Below, piece after piece: positions 29,118 to 37,247 of a stretch of DNA of 64,000 nt (position 1 is its first letter; the number at the start of each line of letters is the position of its first letter). The stretch spans positions 80,158 through 144,157 of the forward strand of contig JAJDBX010000046.1 in assembly GCA_029261135.1 (NCBI GenBank), written 5' to 3'. The translations under genes were made by a program, and so were the position numbers. Source of the DNA: Nitrospirota bacterium. Its GTDB lineage: Bacteria; Nitrospirota; Nitrospiria; SBBL01; JAADHI01. The notes beneath the pieces are model-generated. The model saw only the letters and a program-made list of their open reading frames with translations. It made no database searches and was not told where the DNA came from.

Positions 29118-29516
29118 TTAGCGGTTTTGAACCATGCGTTTTGTGCCATTCTCAAAGATAACTTCTACTTTGCTGCGGTTAATAACCGATGAAATAAAAC
29201 CGATGCCAAAAGTCGCATGCTCAATCATCTGATTGGCCTTAAAGTTCCCTTTTATACTATATTTTTTTGCACCGCTAAGACCACCCTCATCGACTTTCGC
29301 CATCAAAATCTGGTATTCCGATTTTTTTGTTTTTCGGGTACCCGGCGTTTTTTTCTCAGGTTCTTTTTCACGGTAGTTATGGTGTCCGTTACAAGTCTTA
29401 CACTTTACTTTTTTAGGAAGCGCATCAACCAGAGCAGAAATCGTATGATCCAACATTAATTTGCATTTTGTGCACCACGATACAATGTCTGTCCCAACTT
29501 CATAAGTATTTTCCAT
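29118..29516 (-). CDS. Zinc-ribbon protein with C-terminal Tudor-like domain, unknown function
   Basis: Not assigned to a named family. Seen: two CxxC pairs (WCTKCK and CKTC, about residues 15-42) forming a probable zinc ribbon, a lysine-rich linker (about 48-66), and a C-terminal 45-residue segment, IEHATFGIGFISSV and KVEVIFENGTKRMVQ, similar to the small beta-barrels (CarD/UvrD C-terminal, Tudor-like) that bind RNA polymerase or nucleic acid. The ATG has AGGAAG 7 nt upstream. It is monocistronic, next to the nir genes but separately arranged. Confidence 0.7.
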   Translation of the reverse strand: MENTYEVGTDIVSWCTKCKLMLDHTISALVDALPKKVKCKTCNGHHNYREKEPEKKTPGTRKTKKSEYQILMAKVDEGGLSGAKKYSIKGNFKANQMIEHATFGIGFISSVINRSKVEVIFENGTKRMVQNR

Positions 29517-29672
29517 GGATTATCTTCCTAATTTTGTTCTAAAGGGTTGTCTTTACAAGTGTTTCATTATCCGCTATTCGTACTTCGGAGTCAAGAAATC
29601 CTTCTCTTCTCTATAAAACAACAGCAAGAAAGGGCCTTGTGTGATGGAATTTATTGTGGTGATCAGGCAGAC

Positions 29673-32171
29673 TTAGCCATTATTTTCTGCTTCTTGAAGC
29701 ACTTCAATGAGCTGAGGGCCGTCAAACTGAAAAGGGTAGACAGGATCTTCGGCTTCCTTCCACGGATCTTTGTAAGCATCAACGGCCTCTTGCATTTTCG
29801 ATTCAAGATTCAAACAAATGCCCATATTATCGTCGATTAAAATTCCTTTGAGCAGGTCGATTCCGATGCGTTCAACAAATCCATAGGTTCGCTCTAAATA
29901 TTTTGCATGTTCCCGATAATATTCAAGAAAGCGACTCGTGTATTGAATCACGGCTTGAGGGTTGTCTACGGTACAGAGCAGATCTCCCTTTCGAATGGTG
30001 CTTCCTGCCGCACCACCGATGTAAATTTCCCATTGGCCCCCTTCGATCGCCACGACACCCACATCTTTAACCAAAGCTTCTGCACAATTTCGAGGGCAAC
30101 CCGTGACCGCCATTTTCACTTTATGAGGCGCTTCTACGCCTTGAAAACGCATTTCAATTTCTTTTGCCAGAGAGATCGAATCCCCCAGACCAAATCGGCA
30201 AAAATCAGTACCCACACAGCTTTTCACCGTACGAAAGGCCTTGGTATAGGCATGACCGCTCGGCAAACCGATGTCTTTCCAAATATTCGGGAGATCCTCT
30301 TTTTTGATTCCCAAGAGGTCGATCCGTTGTCCCCCGGTAAACTTCACCATTTTTGCTTTATATTTTACGGCGGCTTGCGCAATGCGAAGCAATTCTTCGG
30401 GCGTAGTTACGCCACCGATAATTCTGGGGACGACAGAAAAGGTCCCATCTTTTTGGATATTCGCATGCACGCGATCATTAATGAACCGTGCATCCCGTTC
30501 ATCTTCATATTCTTTCGGCCAAAGTGTTTTAAGCAGAGAGGCCAAGCCTGTCTTCGTGGTAGGATCTTCCTGTCCTCCCCCCAATGTCGCTAAGACCACA
30601 CTGACCGATTTTAAACCGTTGGAACGAATCTCACGAACAAGTTGTGATTTTTCAAAGGGAATACCTGGAACATAATAATGCTCACTGGCATCGTAGGATA
30701 CTTCTCCGACCACGGATTCTATGACCTGCGCAATAAATCCACGGCAGGAACCGCAACCCATGCCTGCCTTTGTTTTTGCCCCGACCGCAGCCACACTACT
30801 ACAATTTCCATTTTCTATGGCGGAAACAATCTCACCTTTACACACACCGTTACATCCACAAATTTGCGCCGAATCGGGTAAGTCTCCCGCATCCAGCAAT
30901 TTTGATCCATCAATAGAACCAAAAAGAATCTCTCCGCGATTTTCTGGGAGCTCTTTTTCGTTCATAAAAAGTTGCATGAGGCTGTCACTTAATCCAGTAT
31001 CCCCGAGTAAAATAGCCCCATGTATTTTATTTTCCCGTACAATCAGTTTTTTATAAATGCCCCGATTGGGATCACGATAAACAAGCACTTCGTCATCATT
31101 CTCATCTGTCTCTTTTTCTCCCATAGAGGCAAGATCAACCCCCATCACTTTTAACTTGGTGCCTGTTTTTGAACCGACATACCGTGTTTCCGAATTGACC
31201 CCGGTTAAAATATCGGCCATCACACCGACCTGCTGCCAGATGGGCTCAACCAGACCATAGGTTAAACCACGATGTTCAATACATTCTCCCACCGCAAAAA
31301 TATGAGGATCTTCTGTTCTCATTTGGTCATCACAAAGGATGCCTTTATTGGTTTTTAAACCACTCTTTTCAGCCACCTCAGTCATCGGAACAATGCCCGC
31401 ACTAATGACCACGATATCGGTCTCTAGAATTCCGCCATCCTTAAAAATGAGACGGGAAACCCGTCCATCCTTTGCGACAATTTGAGAAGTAAAGGTTTTC
31501 GTGAAAACGCGAAGTCCCATCGCACCCATCGCGCGTTCCAAGAGATTGGCCGATTCGAGATCCAGTTGAGAAGGCATGAGTTGGTCTGCGGCTTCGATGA
31601 CAGAAACTTCCAGGTCATGTGTCATGAGTCCCCGTGCGGCTTCAAGACCTAACAAGCCTCCACCAATAACCACTGCTTTCTGGCACCCTTTTGCATAATC
31701 TGCAATCTGATCACAGTCCTCTATCGTCCGGAATAAAAAAACACCAGGCAGTTCACTGCCTTTGATCCGTGGCACGAAGGGTCGTGAGCCTGTCGCAATA
31801 ATGAGCTCATCGTAAGGCACCTCAACAAAATGATCCCCATCAATCCCTTGAATCGCTTTATTGTAAGGAATGTCCTCGGCTGAGAGCTTCAGGGCAAAGA
31901 CTTTTTTCGACACTCTATCGATATGTGTCACCTTCATGCCGACATGCAGCGTAATATTATTTTCTTGATACCATTCCAGTGTATTTAGAAAAATCTCACT
32001 CGGACTTTGGGTCTGATTGAGGACATTGCTCAGCAAAATCCGGTTATAGTTTCCATAAGGCTCTGCGCCAAACATCAGAATATCGAAGGCCTCGGGGTCT
32101 CGTTTTAAAATTTCTTCCACCGCCCTCGCACCCGCCATCCCATTGCCGATAACAACAAGTCTTCTTTTCAC
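29673..32171 (-). CDS. nirB: Nitrite reductase [NAD(P)H] large subunit
   Basis: Cytoplasmic assimilatory-type nitrite reductase that takes nitrite to ammonium with NADH. Seen: N-terminal FAD/NAD(P)H-binding module (RRLVVIGNGMAG; second nucleotide fold AVVIGGGLLGLEAARG), a BFD-like [2Fe-2S] domain (CGCNGVCKGE...CGSCRG), and a siroheme/4Fe-4S module with CVGTDFCRFG and TGCPRNCAEA. The GTG at 32171 (MKRRLVVIG) is preceded by GGGAG and matches family starts better than the track's GTG at 32183. It follows nirD after 45 bp on the same strand. Confidence 0.95.
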   Translation of the reverse strand: MKRRLVVIGNGMAGARAVEEILKRDPEAFDILMFGAEPYGNYNRILLSNVLNQTQSPSEIFLNTLEWYQENNITLHVGMKVTHIDRVSKKVFALKLSAEDIPYNKAIQGIDGDHFVEVPYDELIIATGSRPFVPRIKGSELPGVFLFRTIEDCDQIADYAKGCQKAVVIGGGLLGLEAARGLMTHDLEVSVIEAADQLMPSQLDLESANLLERAMGAMGLRVFTKTFTSQIVAKDGRVSRLIFKDGGILETDIVVISAGIVPMTEVAEKSGLKTNKGILCDDQMRTEDPHIFAVGECIEHRGLTYGLVEPIWQQVGVMADILTGVNSETRYVGSKTGTKLKVMGVDLASMGEKETDENDDEVLVYRDPNRGIYKKLIVRENKIHGAILLGDTGLSDSLMQLFMNEKELPENRGEILFGSIDGSKLLDAGDLPDSAQICGCNGVCKGEIVSAIENGNCSSVAAVGAKTKAGMGCGSCRGFIAQVIESVVGEVSYDASEHYYVPGIPFEKSQLVREIRSNGLKSVSVVLATLGGGQEDPTTKTGLASLLKTLWPKEYEDERDARFINDRVHANIQKDGTFSVVPRIIGGVTTPEELLRIAQAAVKYKAKMVKFTGGQRIDLLGIKKEDLPNIWKDIGLPSGHAYTKAFRTVKSCVGTDFCRFGLGDSISLAKEIEMRFQGVEAPHKVKMAVTGCPRNCAEALVKDVGVVAIEGGQWEIYIGGAAGSTIRKGDLLCTVDNPQAVIQYTSRFLEYYREHAKYLERTYGFVERIGIDLLKGILIDDNMGICLNLESKMQEAVDAYKDPWKEAEDPVYPFQFDGPQLIEVLQEAENNG

Positions 32172-32216
32172 ATCCACTCCCACTTTTTCAAATAAACATG
32201 TCCTGCAATAAGGCGC

Positions 32217-32558
32217 TTATAACACCACTAACTCTGGTGAAGTCGTACTATAGTCAATATAAAGTTCCCCGTTTTCAATCCATGCCGGGAAAGAACGAAC
32301 CGATTCATTTCTATCACAGCCTTTTCCCGTACTCAGATCAAATTGATGCCCATGTAAAGGGCAAACCACCTTCCCTTCGCCAATGATTCCTTCGGCAAGA
32401 GGGCCATTTGCATGTGGACACTTATTTTCAATCGCGCTCACTTCTCCCGCTCTTGATCGAAAAATGGCGATCTCTTCTCCTTCCACAGAAAAACTAAGGC
32501 CTTGCCCCATTGGGACGGCTTCTATTGATCCTAATTTCACTTTAAAGGGTTTATTCAT
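32217..32558 (-). CDS. nirD: Nitrite reductase small subunit, Rieske type
   Basis: Rieske [2Fe-2S] partner of NirB. Seen: both cluster motifs, CPHANG and CPLHGHQFD, in a 113-residue protein of normal length. It is first in the nirD-nirB unit. A strong terminator hairpin and a sigma-54-type promoter lie just upstream (32579-32677), so expression probably needs terminator read-through. Confidence 0.92.
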   Translation of the reverse strand: MNKPFKVKLGSIEAVPMGQGLSFSVEGEEIAIFRSRAGEVSAIENKCPHANGPLAEGIIGEGKVVCPLHGHQFDLSTGKGCDRNESVRSFPAWIENGELYIDYSTTSPELVVL

Positions 32559-32578
32559 GGTGATATCTCCAATGTTAT

Positions 32579-32619
32579 ATAAAAAAAGGCGCCTAGATCC
32601 ATTCGATCTAGGCGCCTTT
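32579..32619 (-). terminator. Leader terminator/attenuator in front of nirD
   Basis: On the minus strand AGGCGCCTAGATC-GAATG-GATCTAGGCGCCT (13-15 bp stem) is followed by seven T. It ends about 20 nt before the nirD ATG and downstream of a sigma-54-type promoter, so it lies inside the nirD leader. It could also end transcripts from the upstream nas genes. Confidence 0.9.
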
Positions 32620-32626
32620 GCCTAAA
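32607..32626 (-). promoter_or_regulatory. Candidate antiterminator hairpin in the nirD leader
   Basis: TTTAGGC-AAAGGC-GCCTAGA forms a 7-bp stem (one G-U) with a hexaloop carrying A at position 1 and G at position 4, the ANTAR-target signature. It uses the 5' arm of the terminator, so the two structures exclude each other. Inference from hand folding. Confidence 0.45.
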
Positions 32627-32661
32627 ATATCTGCTAGCGCTTCAACTCTCTTCTTAACTTA

Positions 32662-32677
32662 AGCAATCGACATACCA
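32662..32677 (-). promoter_or_regulatory. Sigma-54 (-24/-12) promoter of nirDB
   Basis: TGGTATG-TCGA-TTGCT on the minus strand: GG and GC separated by 10 nt as required for RpoN. Predicted start near 32651, giving a leader of about 90 nt. The same element precedes nasA. Confidence 0.72.
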
Positions 32678-32825
32678 AGAAGTGGAGTCAGGCACAAACA
32701 ATAAAAAACATAAATTTTTCAATATGTTAATGCACTATTCTGGGCTTCACCTCAAAACAAGTCAGCAAAACACCCAACATTATTGTCGTATACTGTACAA
32801 AAAGAGAGATGTATTTAAGGACAGC

Positions 32826-34682
32826 CTAATGGTCTTCGAAAAGAACACCCACTTGAGGCCGCTGGGCCAGTCCCGTTTTTCGTGCGAGATTTTCGAAGCT
32901 TTGGTTTCCCCAAAAGAAAGCACGGGGAACGGTCGTGGGAACAACCGAGACATAAAAGAGCGCACGGCCAATCACTTCATGCATAAGGGCAAGCAAGGTC
33001 ATCAAAATCCAGACCAGGAAGCCCGAATCGCTTACGGGAGGAAAAAAAGAAAACCAGAGGGCTAAAATAATGAGGACTATACTGCTGATCTTCCGGGCAC
33101 TTGTTGTTTTTCCAAAAACCTCTATCATCAACATCTGTGAGACCGCCGCCTCCTCTCCTTTTTTGTTCAAATAGCGAAGATGAGTATAAAGTGCCACGCG
33201 CTGAATAATTAATCCGAATAATAAAAAAAGCGCAAAAAGTGAAAGGAGAGGTCTTGTGTCACTGTCTTTCAAAAGACCCATTGTCGCGCTGACCAATCCA
33301 ATGATACTACTACCTAAGATCAATCCGCTCGAAAAAAAAGCCCCGCCAGAATGCCAATGATCCCAAAAAGGACGTGCCGGAATGCGATAACATCGGTACA
33401 TGCAATAAATCGCAAGTGGACCTAAAAGGGAGGCACTCCAGCCGAAAAGGGCAGGCAGTGGGTTTGAAATAAATTCCGGCAACCACGCGATGAGACCGGG
33501 GAAAATATTGACCACGCTATAGGCTGTGAGTAATCCATAAAATCCCCCCATCGCTGCAATTTCACGACTGACCCAAGAATGACGCAAGTTATTCATGGCG
33601 CGATAGAAATACTGAGGTTTCCCGAGGTGTAAAGTCGATAAAACCAGCGCGAAGGTTTGGAGGCCGATCAAGCTCAGCATTAAACCTGCCATCGTGACAG
33701 GATGGCTTTGAAATGAAAATAGAGAAGCGGCCGGCTCACGCCAAAGTGGGAACAGAAAAATAAAAAGAAAGGCGCCCACAACAAATTGAGAAATGAGTGT
33801 GAACAAAACAAGCGGATCTTCCCGCGACCGAAGCTTGTTCAAACCCCAAGTAATCTTTGAAGGATTCCCTTTTGCTTTGATTTTATAGGAGGATTGAGAC
33901 ACATCCATTTTTCCATCCGAATAATTCTCTTTGGAATTCTCTTTATGATAAGAGAGTGGAACATCATCTATTCTGTGGAATTCGTCTGGAAGACTTTGAT
34001 TAAGCTGAAATCGAATATTGGGCCTGGAGATGCTCGGGTCGGTAAAAGAAGGGATAGTCAGATCTGCTGTTTGCTGTTTTTGGGGAATCTCATCAATAAC
34101 ACCGAAATCCAGTGCGTTGCCAAGACAGGCATCCACACAGGCGGGCTGTAAACCGACTTCGAGCCGGTCAATACACATATTACATTTCTGGACTTGTCCT
34201 TTTTCTGTATCGAGCTGAGGCGCATTGTAGGGACAAACCCATGTACAATATCCACACCCAAAACAGATTTCTGGATCTTGGAGCACAGCGCCGTATTCTA
34301 AATATTTTGTATAGGCCCGTGTCGGACAGCCTTTCAGACAGACGGGATCTTCGCAGTGATTGCAGGCCATCGAAATATTGATGCGCGTGACATCAGGGTA
34401 GGTGCCGCCCTCAATGGCACCCACACGACGGTAGGCCATGTGAGGTGCCAGATCATTTTTTTCAGAACAGGCCGATTCACAGGCATGACAGGCGATACAG
34501 TTGTCTGCATTAAAGTGAAATCCATGTTGTTTGTATCGATTGGGATTTTTATGGTTATTTGAGCCACAAGAATGCGAATTGATCTCCAATGGCATGTCCG
34601 CCAAATTGGGGTAAAGGACATCCAGCGCGATCTCTGTCCCGTGCTGGCTTTGTTGAGGAATTTCAGTATTATTCTCATTCAT
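32826..34682 (-). CDS. Fused Fe-S electron-transfer subunit and DmsC-like membrane anchor
   Basis: Residues 1 to about 210 are a DmsB-type protein with four cysteine clusters (CIACHACESAC, CEDPVCLKGC, CFGCGYCTWVC, and CNMC...CVDAC). After a linker of about 70 residues comes a DmsC-type anchor with about eight membrane segments (starting LFTLISQFVVGAFLFIF, with LSTLHLGKPQYFYRAMNNL). These are normally two genes; here they are one 618-residue ORF. It follows the nitrate reductase catalytic gene by 18 bp, so quinol-derived electrons would reach that subunit through it. Topology and partner are inferred. Confidence 0.88.
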   Translation of the reverse strand: MNENNTEIPQQSQHGTEIALDVLYPNLADMPLEINSHSCGSNNHKNPNRYKQHGFHFNADNCIACHACESACSEKNDLAPHMAYRRVGAIEGGTYPDVTRINISMACNHCEDPVCLKGCPTRAYTKYLEYGAVLQDPEICFGCGYCTWVCPYNAPQLDTEKGQVQKCNMCIDRLEVGLQPACVDACLGNALDFGVIDEIPQKQQTADLTIPSFTDPSISRPNIRFQLNQSLPDEFHRIDDVPLSYHKENSKENYSDGKMDVSQSSYKIKAKGNPSKITWGLNKLRSREDPLVLFTLISQFVVGAFLFIFLFPLWREPAASLFSFQSHPVTMAGLMLSLIGLQTFALVLSTLHLGKPQYFYRAMNNLRHSWVSREIAAMGGFYGLLTAYSVVNIFPGLIAWLPEFISNPLPALFGWSASLLGPLAIYCMYRCYRIPARPFWDHWHSGGAFFSSGLILGSSIIGLVSATMGLLKDSDTRPLLSLFALFLLFGLIIQRVALYTHLRYLNKKGEEAAVSQMLMIEVFGKTTSARKISSIVLIILALWFSFFPPVSDSGFLVWILMTLLALMHEVIGRALFYVSVVPTTVPRAFFWGNQSFENLARKTGLAQRPQVGVLFEDH

Positions 34683-34700
34683 ATGCGTTTGTTTCCCTTT

Positions 34701-36881
34701 TTAATAGCTCCGTAATTCCAGAAGACTTTTTTCTGCTTCATCTTGATCCATAAGTTTATCGATGCGAACGGTCGATTGTTTATAGGCCGGTTGCCTTGAA
34801 TAGGGGTCGAGTTCCCCTTTCACAAGCCGATTGACACAGTTGTAATAGTGCATCGGGATAAAAATAGCGTCCTCCGAGACCCTTTCCGTGAGCTGGGCCA
34901 GCACAATTGCTGATGATCGTCGGGAGATCACACGGACAAACTCCATCGCCTGAATACCCAATTTTTTTGCAGTTTTGGGATTAATCTCCATAAAAGGCGT
35001 TGGGCTGAATTTATTCAGATTTCCGATTTTTCCAGTTTTGGTTCGTGTATGCCAATGCTCAACGAGACGCCCGGTATTGAGCCAAAAGGGGTAATCTTCG
35101 TCAGGCATTTCATAATTTTCAACGAAAGGGAGAGGGATGAGTTTCGCTTTGCCATCCGGGAATTGAAATACACCATCAGCATAAATCCGTTGACTCCCGT
35201 TAATATTTTGTTCATTGCAAGGCCATTGAATGCCACGGTTTTTTTCGATTTTTTCGTAGCTCATTCCGGAATAATCACAAAGACGCCCTTTAGAAACGCT
35301 TCGCATTTCATCAAAAACCTCGGCTGGCGATTCCGCAAAGGTCATTCCTTTTGCCCGATCAAAACGCTTGGCTAGTTCAATAAAAATCCATAGATCCGGT
35401 TTCGCATCCCCTGGAGGTTCCACCACTTTTCGAACCACGTTCACACGCCGTTCTGTATTAGTAAAAACCCCTGTTTTTTCACCCCAAAGGGCAGCAGGAA
35501 GATACACATGGGCTGATTCCACCGTTTCAACATTGGCATAGGCATCTTGGACAACGAGAAATTCAAGTTGATTCAGTATTTTTCTAATCTTTGTGCTGTC
35601 GGGCATCGAAGTCATCGGATTGGTTCCAATCAGCCAAAGTCCTTTGATTTCACCCCGCTCAATGGCTGGGAAAATATCCGTCTCAGTCAACCCCCGTTTT
35701 TCAGGAAAGTGATGTGCTTCGACCCCCCAAAACTGAGAAGTAAAAGCGCGATCTTCTGCATTTTCGAGTAAACGATATCCAGGTAATCCCGAACAGGAAG
35801 AGAATTCTCGTGTGCCCATGGCATTGCACTGACCTGTAATCGAAAGGGACGTACCCCCGGGTTTACCGATATTTCCTGTGATTAAATTTAAATTATTAAT
35901 TGCGACGACACCGTCGGAGCCATGGGTCGACTGGTTAATGCCCATGGTCCAAATGGTCATGGCCGCGCCTGCATCGCCATAAATTCGCGCGACTTTCCGA
36001 ATCATCTTAGCGGAAATACCACAAACTTTTTCAGCCATTTCCGGGCTGTATTGGGCCACCAATGACCCAAATGCTTCGAATCCATTTGTGTGGAATTTAA
36101 TATAGTCTTGATCTGCCAAGCCTTCTTCTAAGATAACGTGAGCCATTGCATTGAGCAGAACCAAGTCTGTCCCAGGCTTGATTGGCAGGTGAATATCGGC
36201 CATTTGTGCAAACATCGTGACTCTGGGATCCACCACAATGATAGGAAAACGACGACGATCGTACGCTTCTTTTAAACGATAATAAATAATCGGGTGTTGT
36301 TCCGGTAAATTCGATCCGATAGCAAGCAGACATCCCGTATGCTCAAAATCATCATAACACCCTGGCGGGCCGTCACTGCCAAACGACCTCTTATAACCTG
36401 AGACAGCCGAAGCCATACAAAGGGTCGTATTCCCGTCATAGTTATTTGTTCGAATAACACCCCGAGCGAGCTTACCCAAGGTATAAAATTCTTCTGTATA
36501 GATCTGTCCTGTCGAAACAATGGCAAAGCTGTCGCGTCCGTATAAGGCTTGGATACGACCAATCTCACTGGCTGTTCTATTTAGGGCCTCATCCCAAGTG
36601 GTCTCGGTGAAAAGGTCTGGACGATCTTTACGAAGCAGTGGTGTTGTACCGCGATTCTCTGATTCAAAAACCTCATATTCATAGATCCCTTTCAAACAAA
36701 GCTTCCCTCGATTAACATCGGCATCAGCCACCCCCCGGGCGGTGACGGCCTTACCAGCCTGATTGACTCCAACTTCTATCGAGCAGCCTGTCGAGCAATA
36801 GCCACAGGTCGTATAAACCCATTTCTCAACGGGTTTTACCGGAAGTTGAATCTCATTTTTAAACCGTCGTCCAAATAACAT
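34701..36881 (-). CDS. Assimilatory-type nitrate reductase catalytic subunit (NarB/NasA-like)
   Basis: Molybdopterin oxidoreductase of the DMSO-reductase superfamily, expected to reduce nitrate to nitrite. Seen: 4Fe-4S site CGYCSTGCSIEV with its distant fourth cysteine (KLCLKG), the TTLCMASAV segment with the likely molybdenum-ligand cysteine, GSNLPEQHP and GTNPMTSMPD cofactor loops, and the C-terminal NTGRLVEHWHTRTKTG motif typical of NarB/NasA. No twin-arginine signal, so cytoplasmic. 726 residues matches NarB. Another family substrate cannot be excluded, but nirBD nearby supports nitrate. The ATG has GGTGA 6 nt upstream and a terminator 13 nt upstream. Confidence 0.88.
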   Translation of the reverse strand: MLFGRRFKNEIQLPVKPVEKWVYTTCGYCSTGCSIEVGVNQAGKAVTARGVADADVNRGKLCLKGIYEYEVFESENRGTTPLLRKDRPDLFTETTWDEALNRTASEIGRIQALYGRDSFAIVSTGQIYTEEFYTLGKLARGVIRTNNYDGNTTLCMASAVSGYKRSFGSDGPPGCYDDFEHTGCLLAIGSNLPEQHPIIYYRLKEAYDRRRFPIIVVDPRVTMFAQMADIHLPIKPGTDLVLLNAMAHVILEEGLADQDYIKFHTNGFEAFGSLVAQYSPEMAEKVCGISAKMIRKVARIYGDAGAAMTIWTMGINQSTHGSDGVVAINNLNLITGNIGKPGGTSLSITGQCNAMGTREFSSCSGLPGYRLLENAEDRAFTSQFWGVEAHHFPEKRGLTETDIFPAIERGEIKGLWLIGTNPMTSMPDSTKIRKILNQLEFLVVQDAYANVETVESAHVYLPAALWGEKTGVFTNTERRVNVVRKVVEPPGDAKPDLWIFIELAKRFDRAKGMTFAESPAEVFDEMRSVSKGRLCDYSGMSYEKIEKNRGIQWPCNEQNINGSQRIYADGVFQFPDGKAKLIPLPFVENYEMPDEDYPFWLNTGRLVEHWHTRTKTGKIGNLNKFSPTPFMEINPKTAKKLGIQAMEFVRVISRRSSAIVLAQLTERVSEDAIFIPMHYYNCVNRLVKGELDPYSRQPAYKQSTVRIDKLMDQDEAEKSLLELRSY

Positions 36882-36892
36882 ATGTACTCACC

Positions 36893-36930
36893 CATAAAAA
36901 AAGCGTCTAGACTAAAAAAATCTAGGCGCC
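36893..36930 (-). terminator. Leader terminator/attenuator in front of the nitrate reductase gene
   Basis: Minus strand GCGCCTAGA / TCTAGACGC stem (one mismatch) followed by seven T, ending about 13 nt before the ATG. It is more than 300 bp from the end of the upstream PilZ gene and inside the leader, so control of the downstream gene is the natural reading. Confidence 0.83.
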
Positions 36931-36936
36931 TTCGCC

Positions 36937-36964
36937 ATTCAACCCACATCCTTGTGTCTTGAAT
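36937..36964 (-). promoter_or_regulatory. Candidate ANTAR-type hairpin in the nitrate reductase leader
   Basis: ATTCAA-GA-CAC-[AAGGAT]-GTG-GG-TTGAAT: six base pairs, a 2x2 internal loop, three base pairs and a hexaloop with A1 and G4. It begins about 3 nt after the predicted start site and is followed directly by a GGC[GAAGGC]GCC element that overlaps the terminator. Hand-folded; function inferred. Confidence 0.5.
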
Positions 36965-36977
36965 ACTCTCCTAGTTA

Positions 36978-36993
36978 AGCAATCCATATGCCT
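36978..36993 (-). promoter_or_regulatory. Sigma-54 (-24/-12) promoter of the nitrate reductase operon
   Basis: AGGCATA-TGGA-TTGCT on the minus strand with exact GG-N10-GC spacing. Predicted start near 36967. The core GATTGCTTAA is identical to the nirD promoter. Confidence 0.72.
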
Positions 36994-37247
36994 TTTCTTA
37001 AAAAGGTGTATTTAGAGAGAATCTACATTAAAAACAGCCTCTTATTATTTAATAAATATTAAAATCATAAAATTAAAATAAGTGAGAGACGACAATTTTG
37101 TTTATATCCCAACGAAAAAGAAAGGATCGAAAATAAAAAGTCCCTGCCCTTTGAATGCTTCTGCATATTCGAATGTGCTTATTTATCATCGATGCAAAAG
37201 ACTCATTATCAAACGAGGAGGTCAATTTAAAGAAGTGTTTCTTGAGT
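36994..37247 (-). other. AT-rich upstream region of the nitrate reductase promoter
   Basis: About 250 bp between the -24 element and the PilZ stop codon. Very AT-rich between 37021 and 37080, as expected for a DNA-bending region upstream of a sigma-54 promoter. I found no NtrC-like GCACC-N5-GGTGC palindrome and no gene. Confidence 0.4.

Noticed and set aside
29907-30593. 228-residue plus-strand ORF inside nirB
   Set aside because: Antisense to the siroheme module of nirB; no recognisable pattern.
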